Below are positions 10,721 to 18,760 of a stretch of DNA of 34,230 bases, piece by piece. The notes below the pieces were generated by a model. It was not told where the DNA came from. It did no database searches and saw only the letters and a list, made by a program, of their open reading frames with translations. The position numbers were made by a program, and so were the translations under genes. Numbering within the stretch: the first letter of the stretch is position 1; each line of letters opens with the position of its first letter. The stretch comes from Mogibacterium sp. (GTDB lineage: Bacteria > Bacillota > Clostridia > Peptostreptococcales > Anaerovoracaceae), in contig JAFQZQ010000033.1 of NCBI GenBank assembly GCA_017405845.1, positions 1 to 34,230 on the forward strand, read 5' to 3'.

Positions 10721-11326
10721 TTATAGTAAGAATTTCAGTGACTTCTTTACGTATTCTTCTGCGCTCAGGCCTTCATCAGGCACTGACGCAACTGCCGATT
10801 CAGCTTCGCGCTTGCTGTAGCCGAGAGTTGTAAGAGCGATGACAGCTTCTCCTCTCTCGCCGCTTCCCGGAGCAGCAGCAGGAGCAATACCGCCGCTGAT
10901 GTCCTCTCCTTCCATAGGAATGGCTGATACCTTGTCTTTGAGCTCGAGTATGACTCTCTCTGCCGTCTTTTTGCCAACTCCCTGAGCCATGGAGATAGAT
11001 GCAGCATCGCCCGAAGAAATAACGGTTTTTATCTGATTAGGCGTGCCGAGCGACATTATCGCCAGGCCGGCTTTAGGACCAACCCCCTTAACGGTTATCA
11101 ACTGCTCGAAAAGCGCCAGCGCGTCGGCATCTGCAAATCCGAAGAGAGCCATACCGTCCTCTTTCACCTGCATATAAGTGTAAACGCAGACTTCCTCTCC
11201 CTCGCGTGCCGTAAGAAGGCTGCTGGTATCGGACACGTTGACTCTGAAGCCAATGCCGGCTGCCGTCTCTATGATCATGGCGCCTGATTCGTAATATAGA
11301 TATTGACCTCTGATAAATCTGATCAT
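10721..11326 (-). CDS. ruvA: Holliday junction DNA-binding protein RuvA
   Basis: RuvA holds the Holliday junction for RuvB. I chose the ATG at 11324-11326 (MIRFIRGQYLYYE, 201 residues), which matches the family N-terminus and has AAAGGA before it; the longer open frame runs into ruvC. The OB-fold domain, two helix-hairpin-helix motifs (VKGVGPKAGLAI and GVGKKTAERVILELKDK) and the small C-terminal RuvB-binding domain (ALTTLGYSKREAESAV) are all visible. The linker before the last domain is Ala/Gly-rich. It lies 16 bases after ruvC. Confidence 0.97.
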   Translation of the reverse strand: MIRFIRGQYLYYESGAMIIETAAGIGFRVNVSDTSSLLTAREGEEVCVYTYMQVKEDGMALFGFADADALALFEQLITVKGVGPKAGLAIMSLGTPNQIKTVISSGDAASISMAQGVGKKTAERVILELKDKVSAIPMEGEDISGGIAPAAAPGSGERGEAVIALTTLGYSKREAESAVASVPDEGLSAEEYVKKSLKFLL

Positions 11327-11342
11327 ATGTTTTCCTTTTATC

Positions 11343-11840
11343 CTAACGTATGCGTAAAGACGCCAGTCTTCCGCCCGCGTGATGCGCATGGCAGATTGCC
11401 GCAGCAAGAGCGTCTGCTGTATCATCCGGCTTCGGCACTTCACTCAGGTTGAGTATCATCTTGACCATTGTCTGTACCTGCTTCTTGTCGGCCCTTCCGT
11501 ATCCTGTCAAAGACGATTTTATCTGAAGCGGTGTGTATTCCGATATCTTTATACCGGCTTTTGCGCACGCAAGCAAAGCCATGCCTCTGGCTTCACCAAC
11601 CATAATAGCTGTAGTTGCGTTTGTGTTGTAGAAGAGCTCTTCTACCGACGCTTCTTCAGGCTTGTACTCAGCGATGATGCGACTCAGTTCTTCGTATAAA
11701 ATCATAAGCCGCTCCTCGTTTGGAGTATGAGCTTCGGTGGTGATGGAACCATAGACGACCGGCGTGAATTTGCTACCTTTATAATCTACTATCCCGTACC
11801 CCATAATGGCGTAACCCGGGTCGATTCCAAGTATCCTCAT
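11343..11840 (-). CDS. ruvC: Holliday junction resolvase RuvC
   Basis: RuvC cuts Holliday junctions. The 165-residue protein has the family start [18 protein letters not shown] (catalytic Asp7), a glutamate in SVEELFYN and the C-terminal acidic pair in [15 protein letters not shown]. It is the first gene of the operon. There is no ribosome site before the ATG, and a -10-like TAAAAT ends only 7 bases upstream, so the message may be leaderless. Confidence 0.97.
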   Translation of the reverse strand: MRILGIDPGYAIMGYGIVDYKGSKFTPVVYGSITTEAHTPNEERLMILYEELSRIIAEYKPEEASVEELFYNTNATTAIMVGEARGMALLACAKAGIKISEYTPLQIKSSLTGYGRADKKQVQTMVKMILNLSEVPKPDDTADALAAAICHAHHAGGRLASLRIR

Positions 11841-11847
11841 GCATTGG

Positions 11848-11876
11848 ATTTTACCATCTTTAGTGTATATTGTCTA
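11848..11876 (-). promoter_or_regulatory. Possible promoter of the ruvC operon
   Basis: On the minus strand, TAGACA (11871-11876) and TAAAAT (11848-11853) are 17 bases apart. The expected start falls on or next to the ATG of ruvC. The rest of the 233-base gap to argR is AT-rich with nothing else that I can name on this strand. Confidence 0.4.
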
Positions 11877-12004
11877 TGTTCGTTTTTTGTTCTTTTTTTG
11901 CCTATAGCCACCCTTCTTCTTAAGTCATACTGCGCAAAACAGAAATCTCACGATTATCATCAAAAAGCTCACGGAAATCTGCATTTATATCACTTTTTTC
12001 TGTA

Positions 12005-12037
12005 TTTATGCATAAAGACGAATTTTTATGCTATAAT
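12005..12037 (+). promoter_or_regulatory. argR promoter with possible operator
   Basis: TATAAT (12032-12037) with a preceding TGC makes an extended -10; no good -35 is visible. A perfect 12-base palindrome, TTTATGCATAAA (12005-12016), overlaps the -35 region and part of it (TTTTATGC) recurs by the -10. ArgR boxes are AT-rich palindromes of similar size, so autoregulation is possible, but the match to the known box is only partial. Confidence 0.5.
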
Positions 12038-12073
12038 ACAAGAGTTAAAAAAAGTCGATGAAGGGAGACTGAA

Positions 12074-12532
12074 ATGAGACTATCAAGACAGAATAAAATA
12101 TTAGAGATCATCAAGACAAATGACGTTGAAACGCAGGACCAGCTGCTCACCCTTCTCAGAGACGCCGGCTACAGCGTTACACAAGCTACGGTATCGAGAG
12201 ATATCCGCGAGCTGCAGCTTGTTAAAGGCCAGGGCAAAGACGGACGATACAGATACACTGCGAGCAATTATGAGAACCGTCCGATTTCTGACCGCTTTAT
12301 CAAAATCTTCAGAGAGACCATCCTTTCATACGCATGTGCACAGAACCTGATCGTCGTAAAAACCCTTCCGGGCTGTGCAGGCGCAGCCGGCGAAGCCATT
12401 GATACACTCAGCCTTGAGCATATGGTAGGCTCTGTTTGCGGCGACAACACCATGCTGATCATAGTAGATAAAGAAGAAAACGTGCCGTATATAACGGCTG
12501 AATTCGATAAGGTTCTGAACTCCAACGAATAA
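12074..12532 (+). CDS. argR: Arginine repressor ArgR/AhrC
   Basis: This is the hexameric arginine-sensing repressor. The N-terminal winged helix (TQDQLLTLLRDAGYSVTQAT, then VSRDIRELQL) binds DNA. The C-terminal domain (about 80-152) has the trimerisation and arginine-binding parts, including LPGCAGAAGEAID and VCGDNTMLIIV. Length 152 is typical. A ribosome site (GAAGGGAG) precedes the ATG. The pairing with recN is common in Firmicutes. No arginine synthesis gene is in the window, so its targets lie elsewhere. Confidence 0.96.
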   Translation: MRLSRQNKILEIIKTNDVETQDQLLTLLRDAGYSVTQATVSRDIRELQLVKGQGKDGRYRYTASNYENRPISDRFIKIFRETILSYACAQNLIVVKTLPGCAGAAGEAIDTLSLEHMVGSVCGDNTMLIIVDKEENVPYITAEFDKVLNSNE

Positions 12533-12538
12533 CAACAA

Positions 12539-14173
12539 ATGATAGACCGAATTGAAATAAACAATTTTGCGACCATAGAGCACCTGTCCTTCGATCTGGG
12601 GACAGGTCTTAATGTTGTCACCGGTGAGACCGGTGCAGGTAAATCCGTTCTGATCACAGCTGTGAGCACAGTTCTCGGCGGCAGAGCAGACACAACGATG
12701 GTCCGTACCGGTACTGACAGGGCTTTCATTCAAATAGCAGGTACCAAGGGCGGCGAAGAAGTAATAATTTCACGAGAGATCCTGGCCGGCGGCAAGTCTG
12801 TATCGAAACTAAACGGTGAGATGGTCACTCTGGGTCAGATACGGACCTTCTGCGGTGACTGGGTCGACATACACGGACAGTATGATAATCAGCAGATACT
12901 GGATCCGGATAATCATATACGCATAACCGACAGCTTCCACAGCGAGGTGTTATCGCCTGAGCTTGAGAAGCTTCGTGTTTGCTATGACGAATATAAGGCT
13001 GCCCAGAAGGAATACGAAGACCTTCTTAAGGCGGAAGCCACTGCATTTCAGCAGCAGGACTACTATAAATTCGAGTACAAGTATATCGACGATCTCAATT
13101 TGTACGCCGGCGAGGATGAAGAGCTCCAGGACAGGCTCACGATGATGAAGAACAGCTCCAGAATATTCCAGGGCGTACGTTCTTCGTATGATCTGCTTCA
13201 GGGTACGGATTTTGAAGCCGGTCCTTCCCTGCTTGATGACCTCAGCCGCGTGGCTTCAGACCTCAGCGACATTGGAAGCTACAGCGAGCAGATATCTTCA
13301 ATGGCATCGCAGGTATATGATGCATATTATGCCCTTGACGATATAGCTTCGAGCCTGCGCGACCTTCTCTCCTCCCTCAACTTCTCTGAGCAGGATATGG
13401 ACGATGTCTCGAGCCGTCTGGCTGTTATTGAGGACGCAAAGCGCAAGTACCGCAAATCAGTTGAAGAGATCCTCGAATACAAGGATGAGCTCCGCAGCAG
13501 ACTGGATATGATGCTCAACTTCGACAGCGAAAAGAAACGACTCTCTGAGGCAGCGCATAAAAAATACGCTGCGCTCGAATCGCAGGCGGAGCATGTCAGT
13601 GAGCTTAGGCACATAATCGCCGGAAGGCTCGAATCAGCTATTATTAAGGAATTAAGCGATCTTGAATTCGCAAATTCGGAATTCAAGATAGATATAAGCA
13701 GACTCGATGAAATCGGTCCGCTGGGATTCGACAAGGTGGAGTTTCTTATTTCCACAAATCCTGGTGATCCACTAATGCCGCTGACAAGAATCGCGTCCGG
13801 CGGTGAAATTTCAAGGATAATGCTCGCTTTCAAGCATATCATCGGCGAAACTGACCGTGTTGAGACCATGATATTCGATGAGATAGATACCGGAATCAGT
13901 GGTCACACAGCTCTTGTAGTCGGCAGAAAGCTTGCGGAGATAGCCGGGCACAGACAGATCATCTCTGTCACCCACCTTCCTCAGATTGCCGCGTATGGTA
14001 ACGATAATTATCTTATCAGCAAGTCAATCGATAACGCAAAATCATATACAAACATCGACCATCTTGACGAAGAATCCAAGGTTCGCATGCTTGCAGCGCT
14101 GTTCAGCGGCTCAGCCGAGAGCGAAAATGCCCTTCAGGCAGCCCGCGAACTGATCGCTTCCACAAAAGAATAA
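12539..14173 (+). CDS. recN: DNA repair protein RecN
   Basis: RecN is an SMC-like ATPase that acts early in double-strand break repair. Walker A (GETGAGKSVLI, about residues 30-40), the family signature DIHGQYDNQQILD, a long coiled-coil middle, the ABC signature IASGGEISRIMLA, Walker B (MIFDEIDTGISG) and the H-loop region SVTHLPQIAAY are present. Length 544 is normal. The ATG is six bases after the argR stop and has no ribosome site (AATAACAACAA precedes it), so translation probably depends on coupling to argR. Confidence 0.97.
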   Translation: MIDRIEINNFATIEHLSFDLGTGLNVVTGETGAGKSVLITAVSTVLGGRADTTMVRTGTDRAFIQIAGTKGGEEVIISREILAGGKSVSKLNGEMVTLGQIRTFCGDWVDIHGQYDNQQILDPDNHIRITDSFHSEVLSPELEKLRVCYDEYKAAQKEYEDLLKAEATAFQQQDYYKFEYKYIDDLNLYAGEDEELQDRLTMMKNSSRIFQGVRSSYDLLQGTDFEAGPSLLDDLSRVASDLSDIGSYSEQISSMASQVYDAYYALDDIASSLRDLLSSLNFSEQDMDDVSSRLAVIEDAKRKYRKSVEEILEYKDELRSRLDMMLNFDSEKKRLSEAAHKKYAALESQAEHVSELRHIIAGRLESAIIKELSDLEFANSEFKIDISRLDEIGPLGFDKVEFLISTNPGDPLMPLTRIASGGEISRIMLAFKHIIGETDRVETMIFDEIDTGISGHTALVVGRKLAEIAGHRQIISVTHLPQIAAYGNDNYLISKSIDNAKSYTNIDHLDEESKVRMLAALFSGSAESENALQAARELIASTKE

Positions 14174-14175
14174 CA

Positions 14176-14195
14176 GCCTGCCGCTATGGGCAGGC
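14176..14195. terminator. Hairpin between convergent recN and holA
   Basis: GCCTGCC (14176-14182) and GGCAGGC (14189-14195) form a 7-bp stem with a 6-base loop. It overlaps the end of holA. On the minus side it is followed by TGTTATTCTTTT, a weak U-rich stretch; the + side has none. Best read as a weak terminator, mainly for holA. Confidence 0.4.
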
Positions 14196-15209
14196 CGTGA
14201 TTGCTATCAACTCCAGGGCAACATCCTTATCGATGTTGCCGCTTTTTATGTCTTTATCCGTATTGTACAGCTCCGTAAGTATTCTCCCGATACGGCGTCT
14301 GCTGTAACGACCGGCAGCGTTGAATGCGCGTTTAAACCGGTATTCATTTACGCCGGTCTTTTTCGCCATCTGGGAAATGCTGTAGCCCTTTTCATTAAGC
14401 TCGAGCGAGTCATACATTATTTCAAACTGTTTGGTAAGCAGCGCAAGCACAGCCATCGATCCGTCTTCATCCCTGATAATAGCCTCGGCGATGGCAAGAG
14501 CCTTGCCCCTGTCACCTGCAATCAGTGCATCGACCAGTCCGAATACGAACCTATCACTGTCGCCTATCAGTATCTCTTCGATCAGCTGAACATCAATGCT
14601 GTCGCCTTTGCAGGCCCTGACGATTTTGTCGATATCCTTCTCGAGCTGAGCAAGATCGTACAGGCTGCCTTTGTTGTAGTAGCCTGTCACATCTATCATG
14701 TGCTCGAGCTCGCGTCTGGCAATCATCTTGCCGGCGCTGTGCACGCGCTTTGTTATGAAAGATTTGAGATCAGCGCGCTCAAGCCTTGCAAACTCGTAAG
14801 CTCCGCATGCCTTGGCAAGCTTCTTACCGTAAGCCGTGAGGTCTGCTGAGTGCCTGCTTTCAACCACAAATATGACATTTGAAGAATCCTGTGGCTGAGC
14901 AGCAAAACTGAGCAGCTCATCTGCGCTTGGATCTGCTGCCTTTTTAAACAGCGGCAGATAATTGCGCACCACAATTACCCTCTTGTCAGAGAACATGGAA
15001 TATGCTCTCGCCTGCGCCATGATATCAGCCGCAGTCACCTGCTCTCCTTCAAGATGAATCAGATCGAGATCCCGCGCAGCTTCATCAACATAGTCATTGA
15101 CTATGCCTTCAACAGCCCAGTTCATAAGAAAATCTTCTGCACCGTAGAAAAGCAGAACGTCCTTCAGGATCCCTTTTTTCTTGTCATTTGCAAAGTCTTT
15201 ATATGCCAT
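14184..15209 (-). CDS. holA: DNA polymerase III delta subunit
   Basis: Delta opens the sliding clamp within the clamp loader. I chose the ATG at 15207-15209 (MAYKDFANDKKKG, 341 residues), as family members start this way; an ATG 12 codons upstream overlaps the nuclease gene. The recognisable parts are VLLFYGAEDFLMNWAVEGIV near the start, KRVIVVRNYLPLFK, the second-domain sequence after FITKRVHSAGK, and the helical C-terminal collar (AKKTGVNEYRFKRAFNAAGR). No ribosome site is evident at this start. In Firmicutes it usually follows comEC directly; here a foreign gene separates the two. Confidence 0.93.
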   Translation of the reverse strand: MAYKDFANDKKKGILKDVLLFYGAEDFLMNWAVEGIVNDYVDEAARDLDLIHLEGEQVTAADIMAQARAYSMFSDKRVIVVRNYLPLFKKAADPSADELLSFAAQPQDSSNVIFVVESRHSADLTAYGKKLAKACGAYEFARLERADLKSFITKRVHSAGKMIARRELEHMIDVTGYYNKGSLYDLAQLEKDIDKIVRACKGDSIDVQLIEEILIGDSDRFVFGLVDALIAGDRGKALAIAEAIIRDEDGSMAVLALLTKQFEIMYDSLELNEKGYSISQMAKKTGVNEYRFKRAFNAAGRYSRRRIGRILTELYNTDKDIKSGNIDKDVALELIAITACP

Positions 15210-15222
15210 CGGCGATATTTTA

Positions 15223-16065
15223 TCACAGCCTGGGGATAATTTCATTCTGAATGATCGATTCGATTACGCCGGCATTCATGATTCCCTTGCTGTCAAATAC
15301 CGTTATCAGATTGTCTCCGGGAATCAGTCCAATGTCGTAGTAATCATCCAGTTTCAGGAAGTTTTTCTTAGCATACTTTTCATCATCCATCATTCCAAAA
15401 TAGTCCAAATAGAAATTATTGTAGTCCCAGCCCTCAAAAGTGAAATCCGGCGCAAAAGTTTTCCCTTCTACTTTCAGTTCTTCCTCGTAATGGAATGGAA
15501 TATAATACTTGTATAACGCCTCAGCTATGAGGAGCTCGGATATCGATCTTACCTTTTGCCCCCGCGATGTAGTCCGGGTCTTGTTCTCCGGATATCCCCA
15601 ATACTCTTTGTATGGTTTTTTCCACCACTCCTCATGTTTTTTGATTTTCGCCAATAAATTATCATCGATTCCCGCATTAATGATGAGCTTATCGCGATCA
15701 AAGAAATACTCGTCCGGCAACAGCTTATATGCATTAGTCATTGAATCCAGGATCCTGTCCGGATCGAATGGAATCAGCTTGTCGATTGCCTCTCTGATTG
15801 CAACAGTATTATTTGAAAGGATCTCATAAGCCTTAGTGTCAAATTCCTTCTTTGCCAAAGCCTTGATCAAGCCCGGATTCCTATTGATTCCCTTCCTGAC
15901 CCTCTTACCGTTTACATTGAACGAATGCAGAAACTGTGGTTTATTGTTATCCATTTGATGCAGCAAGCTTCCGTCCGGAGAATGCTCTAGTTCAACCTTG
16001 TATCTATCACGCAATTTCTCGTATTTTGTCAAGGTTTCAAGTAATTGTTCGCTCAAAATGGTCAT
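15223..16065 (-). CDS. PD-(D/E)XK-like nuclease-domain protein, inserted between comEC and holA
   Basis: The 280-residue protein has a helical N-terminal half with a KY...RYK and GKRVRKGINRNP segment, and a C-terminal half that looks like a PD-(D/E)XK nuclease fold. In the latter RSISELLIAEALYKY, YEEELKVEG, APDFTFEGWDYNNFYLDYFG and MMDDEKYAKK match the usual order E, YE, PDF, (E)xxG. The usual Glu before the glycine appears as Asp-Tyr here, so activity is uncertain. The ATG has a strong ribosome site (GGGAGG). It ends 13 bases before holA. It appears more AT-rich than its neighbours by eye. A 49-base repeat lies upstream. The family is common but unexplained in gut Clostridia. A role in mobility or defence is open. 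Confidence 0.75.
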   Translation of the reverse strand: MTILSEQLLETLTKYEKLRDRYKVELEHSPDGSLLHQMDNNKPQFLHSFNVNGKRVRKGINRNPGLIKALAKKEFDTKAYEILSNNTVAIREAIDKLIPFDPDRILDSMTNAYKLLPDEYFFDRDKLIINAGIDDNLLAKIKKHEEWWKKPYKEYWGYPENKTRTTSRGQKVRSISELLIAEALYKYYIPFHYEEELKVEGKTFAPDFTFEGWDYNNFYLDYFGMMDDEKYAKKNFLKLDDYYDIGLIPGDNLITVFDSKGIMNAGVIESIIQNEIIPRL

Positions 16066-16108
16066 TTTTTCCTCCCAATCTTGTAGATTTTTAAATAATT
16101 GCCATATC

Positions 16109-16138
16109 TGTCAAGGTTTATTTCAAAAAACCTTGACA
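16109..16138. repeat. Perfect 11-bp inverted repeat before the nuclease gene
   Basis: TGTCAAGGTTT (16109-16119) and AAACCTTGACA (16128-16138) flank an 8-base loop. No U tract follows in either direction, so it is not a clear terminator. On the minus strand the second arm ends in TTGACA, a perfect -35 hexamer, but no good -10 follows at the right distance. It may be an operator for the nuclease gene or part of a repeat element. Confidence 0.7.
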
Positions 16139-16175
16139 CAACTGGCCGATTTATCGAGTTAGAACAAGATAACTC
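16127..16175 (-). repeat. Dispersed 49-base repeat, copy 1
   Basis: Read on the minus strand, it starts GAGTTATCTTG, has CTAAC, then AAATCGGC, and ends CAAGGTTTT. The copy at 31249-31297 on the + strand has the same blocks in the same order and the same length, with a one-base shift in the middle. It overlaps the inverted repeat at 16109-16138 and lies between the comEC stop and the nuclease gene. Confidence 0.7.
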
Positions 16176-16182
16176 CCATAGT

Positions 16183-18648
16183 CTAGTGGAACAAGTCAAC
16201 GGATATCCTGGTTCCATGGATGTCTATGCCGACTGCACCTGAAATATCGGTGCGAAACACTTTGATTCCTCGTTCTTCAAGGCGATCTAGTGTTTGCTGG
16301 TGAGGATGGCCATAGAAGTTGTTGCGTCCGCACTGTATCACTGCGATTTCAGGCCTTGCTGCATTTAAGAATTCTTCGCAGGAGCTCGATTTGCTGCCGT
16401 GATGAGCGACTTTAAGAATATCGCATCTGAGTTTGTCGCTGCCTTCGTAGTATTTGACCATCTCTTGCTCGTCTTCCTCCAGAAGATCGCCTGTTACCAT
16501 GATTTTTATATCGTTGTAGCAAATCATATAGACGGTGTTGTGCTCGTTTGGATCATCGGCAGCCATCGGCTCATCAGATACCTCGATCGGCCATATCGCT
16601 TCTATACTTACGTCTTTAGATATTTCGATTTTTGTATAAGGTCCGATGTAATGTATTTCTGACTCGTCAGGCATTATGTTTGATGCTCCTCTGTAATCCA
16701 CGGGGACACCGATGGCTCCGACCGGGAAGACATCACAAAGTTCAACAATGCCTTTGTAATGATCGGCATGCAGGTGCGTTACCAGTGCGATGTCAACGTT
16801 GTCAGCGCCGCTATGCATCAAATATGGCATCAATATACTTTTCCCAACGTTATAACTGCTATCTTTATTCTGGCCGGATTCTTCATCCTTATCGCTGCCA
16901 TATTCAACCTGTCCACCCCCGTCTATGAGCACACTGTGCGTATCTGCCCGTATGTGGGTGCAATCACCCTGGCCGACGGCTACAAATACTATTTCATCAT
17001 TGGAAAGCGGATCGTAAATGCACGAGAAAAGCATCGTTACAGGCAAAAGAAGCAGTATACCCTGCTTAATAATGGTCCTGTATTCTTTTCTGAGAATCAT
17101 TACTTTGGTCCATTCTGTTGAAAGGCCAAAGACGGCAATATATACCATTATGATCACTGCGGCTCCCGGGCCTGCTGTCTTTATCGAAAAAGAGCCTTCA
17201 AACTCCAGTATGTGATTGATCTTCATAACCGCATAAGATATCAGCTCGGCTATATCGATCCCAAACGACGGCACCATTCCGATGCCTGCCTCGAGCATGA
17301 GAAGTAAAATACATAGCGGCACAAGAACTGATGCAAGAAGTATTACCGGCACATTAATGAGCATCGATAACGGATTGATCCTGCAGTATGAGTACGCGAT
17401 CACCGGTAGTGTACCAACCTGCACTGCCAGCATCACAGCGATAGCTTCTCCGGTCACCGTCGAAATCGGCTTTGTCAGAAAAGCGATTCCGCTCAATGCC
17501 AGAAATGACAGTTGAAATCCTGAATTGAAAAGCTGATATGGCTGATATGTGAGTATCATGAATGCGGCCAGGCTTAATGAAGTAAGCAAATCTGCACATC
17601 GACGGAAATGCGTTGAGCACAAACTTATGGTCATCACAATGCAGGCCCTCACAGTCGCGGGACTCCACATCGTCATCTCGCCGTACAGCATTATGACCGA
17701 AATGATCAGCATCGAGACCGGAAGCGTGCGTTTGCGGGCAGTCAGAAACCTCAGAAGCCCATACAGGAAGCCCATGTGCAGGCCGCTCACTGCCAGTATG
17801 TGACCTGTAGAATTGTTATTGAATTCCTCCAGCAGCTCATCATCGATTTCGGATTTATCTCCAAATATCACACCACGTATAAAGCCCTGTATGTCCTCGT
17901 CAAATCTTCCGATGAAGGACTCTCTGGCACGATAAAGATAGCGCCTCACCTTTGCTGACAGCGGCACATCGGAATCTGTCACTTCAAGCACGTACGCCTT
18001 AAACCTGATTGTGACCCCTTTGCTTCTCATATAAAGCCTGTAATCGAAACATCCCGGATTATCTGCCGGAGCGATTTCAGTGAATTCACCTCTTGCCTCA
18101 ACCGTTTCACCAATATATGAATCCGCTCCAAGAGCCTCAAAAGCAGTTCTGTCCTCTGACGAATAGTCAAGCTTTCCATATGATCGGTCTGCAGCAAGCG
18201 CGTCAAGCGTCACCAGCACTTTGGAAGGACCGATACCGCTGTTTTTGATGATTATCTGCAGTTTGCTGTCCTTGACTGTTACTGAGTTGACTTTACCCCT
18301 TATATAGTTTTTATCGTGCACATACGACAGCGCAGCGTTATATGAGAGCGATCTGAATGCGAAGACTATGAATCCTGCAAGAAACAGTAATGCCAGTACA
18401 GCTCTCTGCCTTTCGAGCACTTCCTGCTTTATGCTTCGGTGTCTCGCTGCATGATCCGGATCGTTTCTGACGTTTCTTAACGGAAAAGCCTTACCGTTTC
18501 CGAACAGGTCAGTAAAAAAGACCGCGACAATAACAGCAGCGCTAAAGCCAGCTGCTTCCAGAGTCCGCGATCTTTCAAACATAAAAAAGCCGGTTGTGAT
18601 ACCGGCTATGTAAAGCAACGTATATAAAGCTAGTTTTCTTCTGGCCAT
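16183..18648 (-). CDS. comEC: DNA uptake channel protein ComEC/Rec2
   Basis: ComEC forms the membrane channel for single-stranded DNA during transformation. The 821-residue protein has N-terminal membrane segments, an extracellular OB-like domain, a competence domain of many membrane helices (about 260-530; HILAVSGLHMGFLYGLL is the family signature) and a C-terminal metallo-beta-lactamase domain with THLHADHYKG (about 623) and VAHHGSKSSS (about 746), which suggests nuclease action on the incoming strand. All three parts are intact. The start has an AGGAG site partly inside a hairpin that abuts the ATG. A possible own promoter lies at 18729-18756. No other competence genes are in the window, so transformation ability is not shown. 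Confidence 0.95.
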   Translation of the reverse strand: MARRKLALYTLLYIAGITTGFFMFERSRTLEAAGFSAAVIVAVFFTDLFGNGKAFPLRNVRNDPDHAARHRSIKQEVLERQRAVLALLFLAGFIVFAFRSLSYNAALSYVHDKNYIRGKVNSVTVKDSKLQIIIKNSGIGPSKVLVTLDALAADRSYGKLDYSSEDRTAFEALGADSYIGETVEARGEFTEIAPADNPGCFDYRLYMRSKGVTIRFKAYVLEVTDSDVPLSAKVRRYLYRARESFIGRFDEDIQGFIRGVIFGDKSEIDDELLEEFNNNSTGHILAVSGLHMGFLYGLLRFLTARKRTLPVSMLIISVIMLYGEMTMWSPATVRACIVMTISLCSTHFRRCADLLTSLSLAAFMILTYQPYQLFNSGFQLSFLALSGIAFLTKPISTVTGEAIAVMLAVQVGTLPVIAYSYCRINPLSMLINVPVILLASVLVPLCILLLMLEAGIGMVPSFGIDIAELISYAVMKINHILEFEGSFSIKTAGPGAAVIIMVYIAVFGLSTEWTKVMILRKEYRTIIKQGILLLLPVTMLFSCIYDPLSNDEIVFVAVGQGDCTHIRADTHSVLIDGGGQVEYGSDKDEESGQNKDSSYNVGKSILMPYLMHSGADNVDIALVTHLHADHYKGIVELCDVFPVGAIGVPVDYRGASNIMPDESEIHYIGPYTKIEISKDVSIEAIWPIEVSDEPMAADDPNEHNTVYMICYNDIKIMVTGDLLEEDEQEMVKYYEGSDKLRCDILKVAHHGSKSSSCEEFLNAARPEIAVIQCGRNNFYGHPHQQTLDRLEERGIKVFRTDISGAVGIDIHGTRISVDLFH

Positions 18649-18665
18649 GGCAGGTATCTCCTGCC
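18649..18665 (-). promoter_or_regulatory. Hairpin over the comEC ribosome site
   Basis: GGCAGG and CCTGCC form a perfect 6-bp stem with a 5-base loop directly against the comEC ATG. The AGGAG ribosome site is half in the stem and half in the loop, so folding should limit translation. This is seen directly; the effect is inferred. Confidence 0.5.
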
Positions 18666-18728
18666 CTGATTCTAGAAGAATAAAAACCTGAAAACTGTAC
18701 AGATATCAGCGTGTGGAAAATGTCGATT

Positions 18729-18756
18729 ATTATGCATTTTCTGCCGCTTTATGCAA
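18729..18756 (-). promoter_or_regulatory. Possible comEC promoter
   Basis: On the minus strand, TTGCAT (18751-18756) and CATAAT (18729-18734) are 16 bases apart, inside the 112-base gap after rpe. This would give comEC a leader of about 75 bases. Confidence 0.35.
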
Positions 18757-18760
18757 TGTA

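Noticed and set aside
11860..11890. LexA box near ruvC (CGAAC on the minus strand)
   Set aside because: Only one half-site is present; the second half does not match the Firmicute CGAAC-N4-GTTCG pattern.
13327..13869. 180-codon minus-strand frame within recN
   Set aside because: It is rich in Ser and Leu, as expected for the antisense of a coiled-coil gene. RecN is clear on the + strand.
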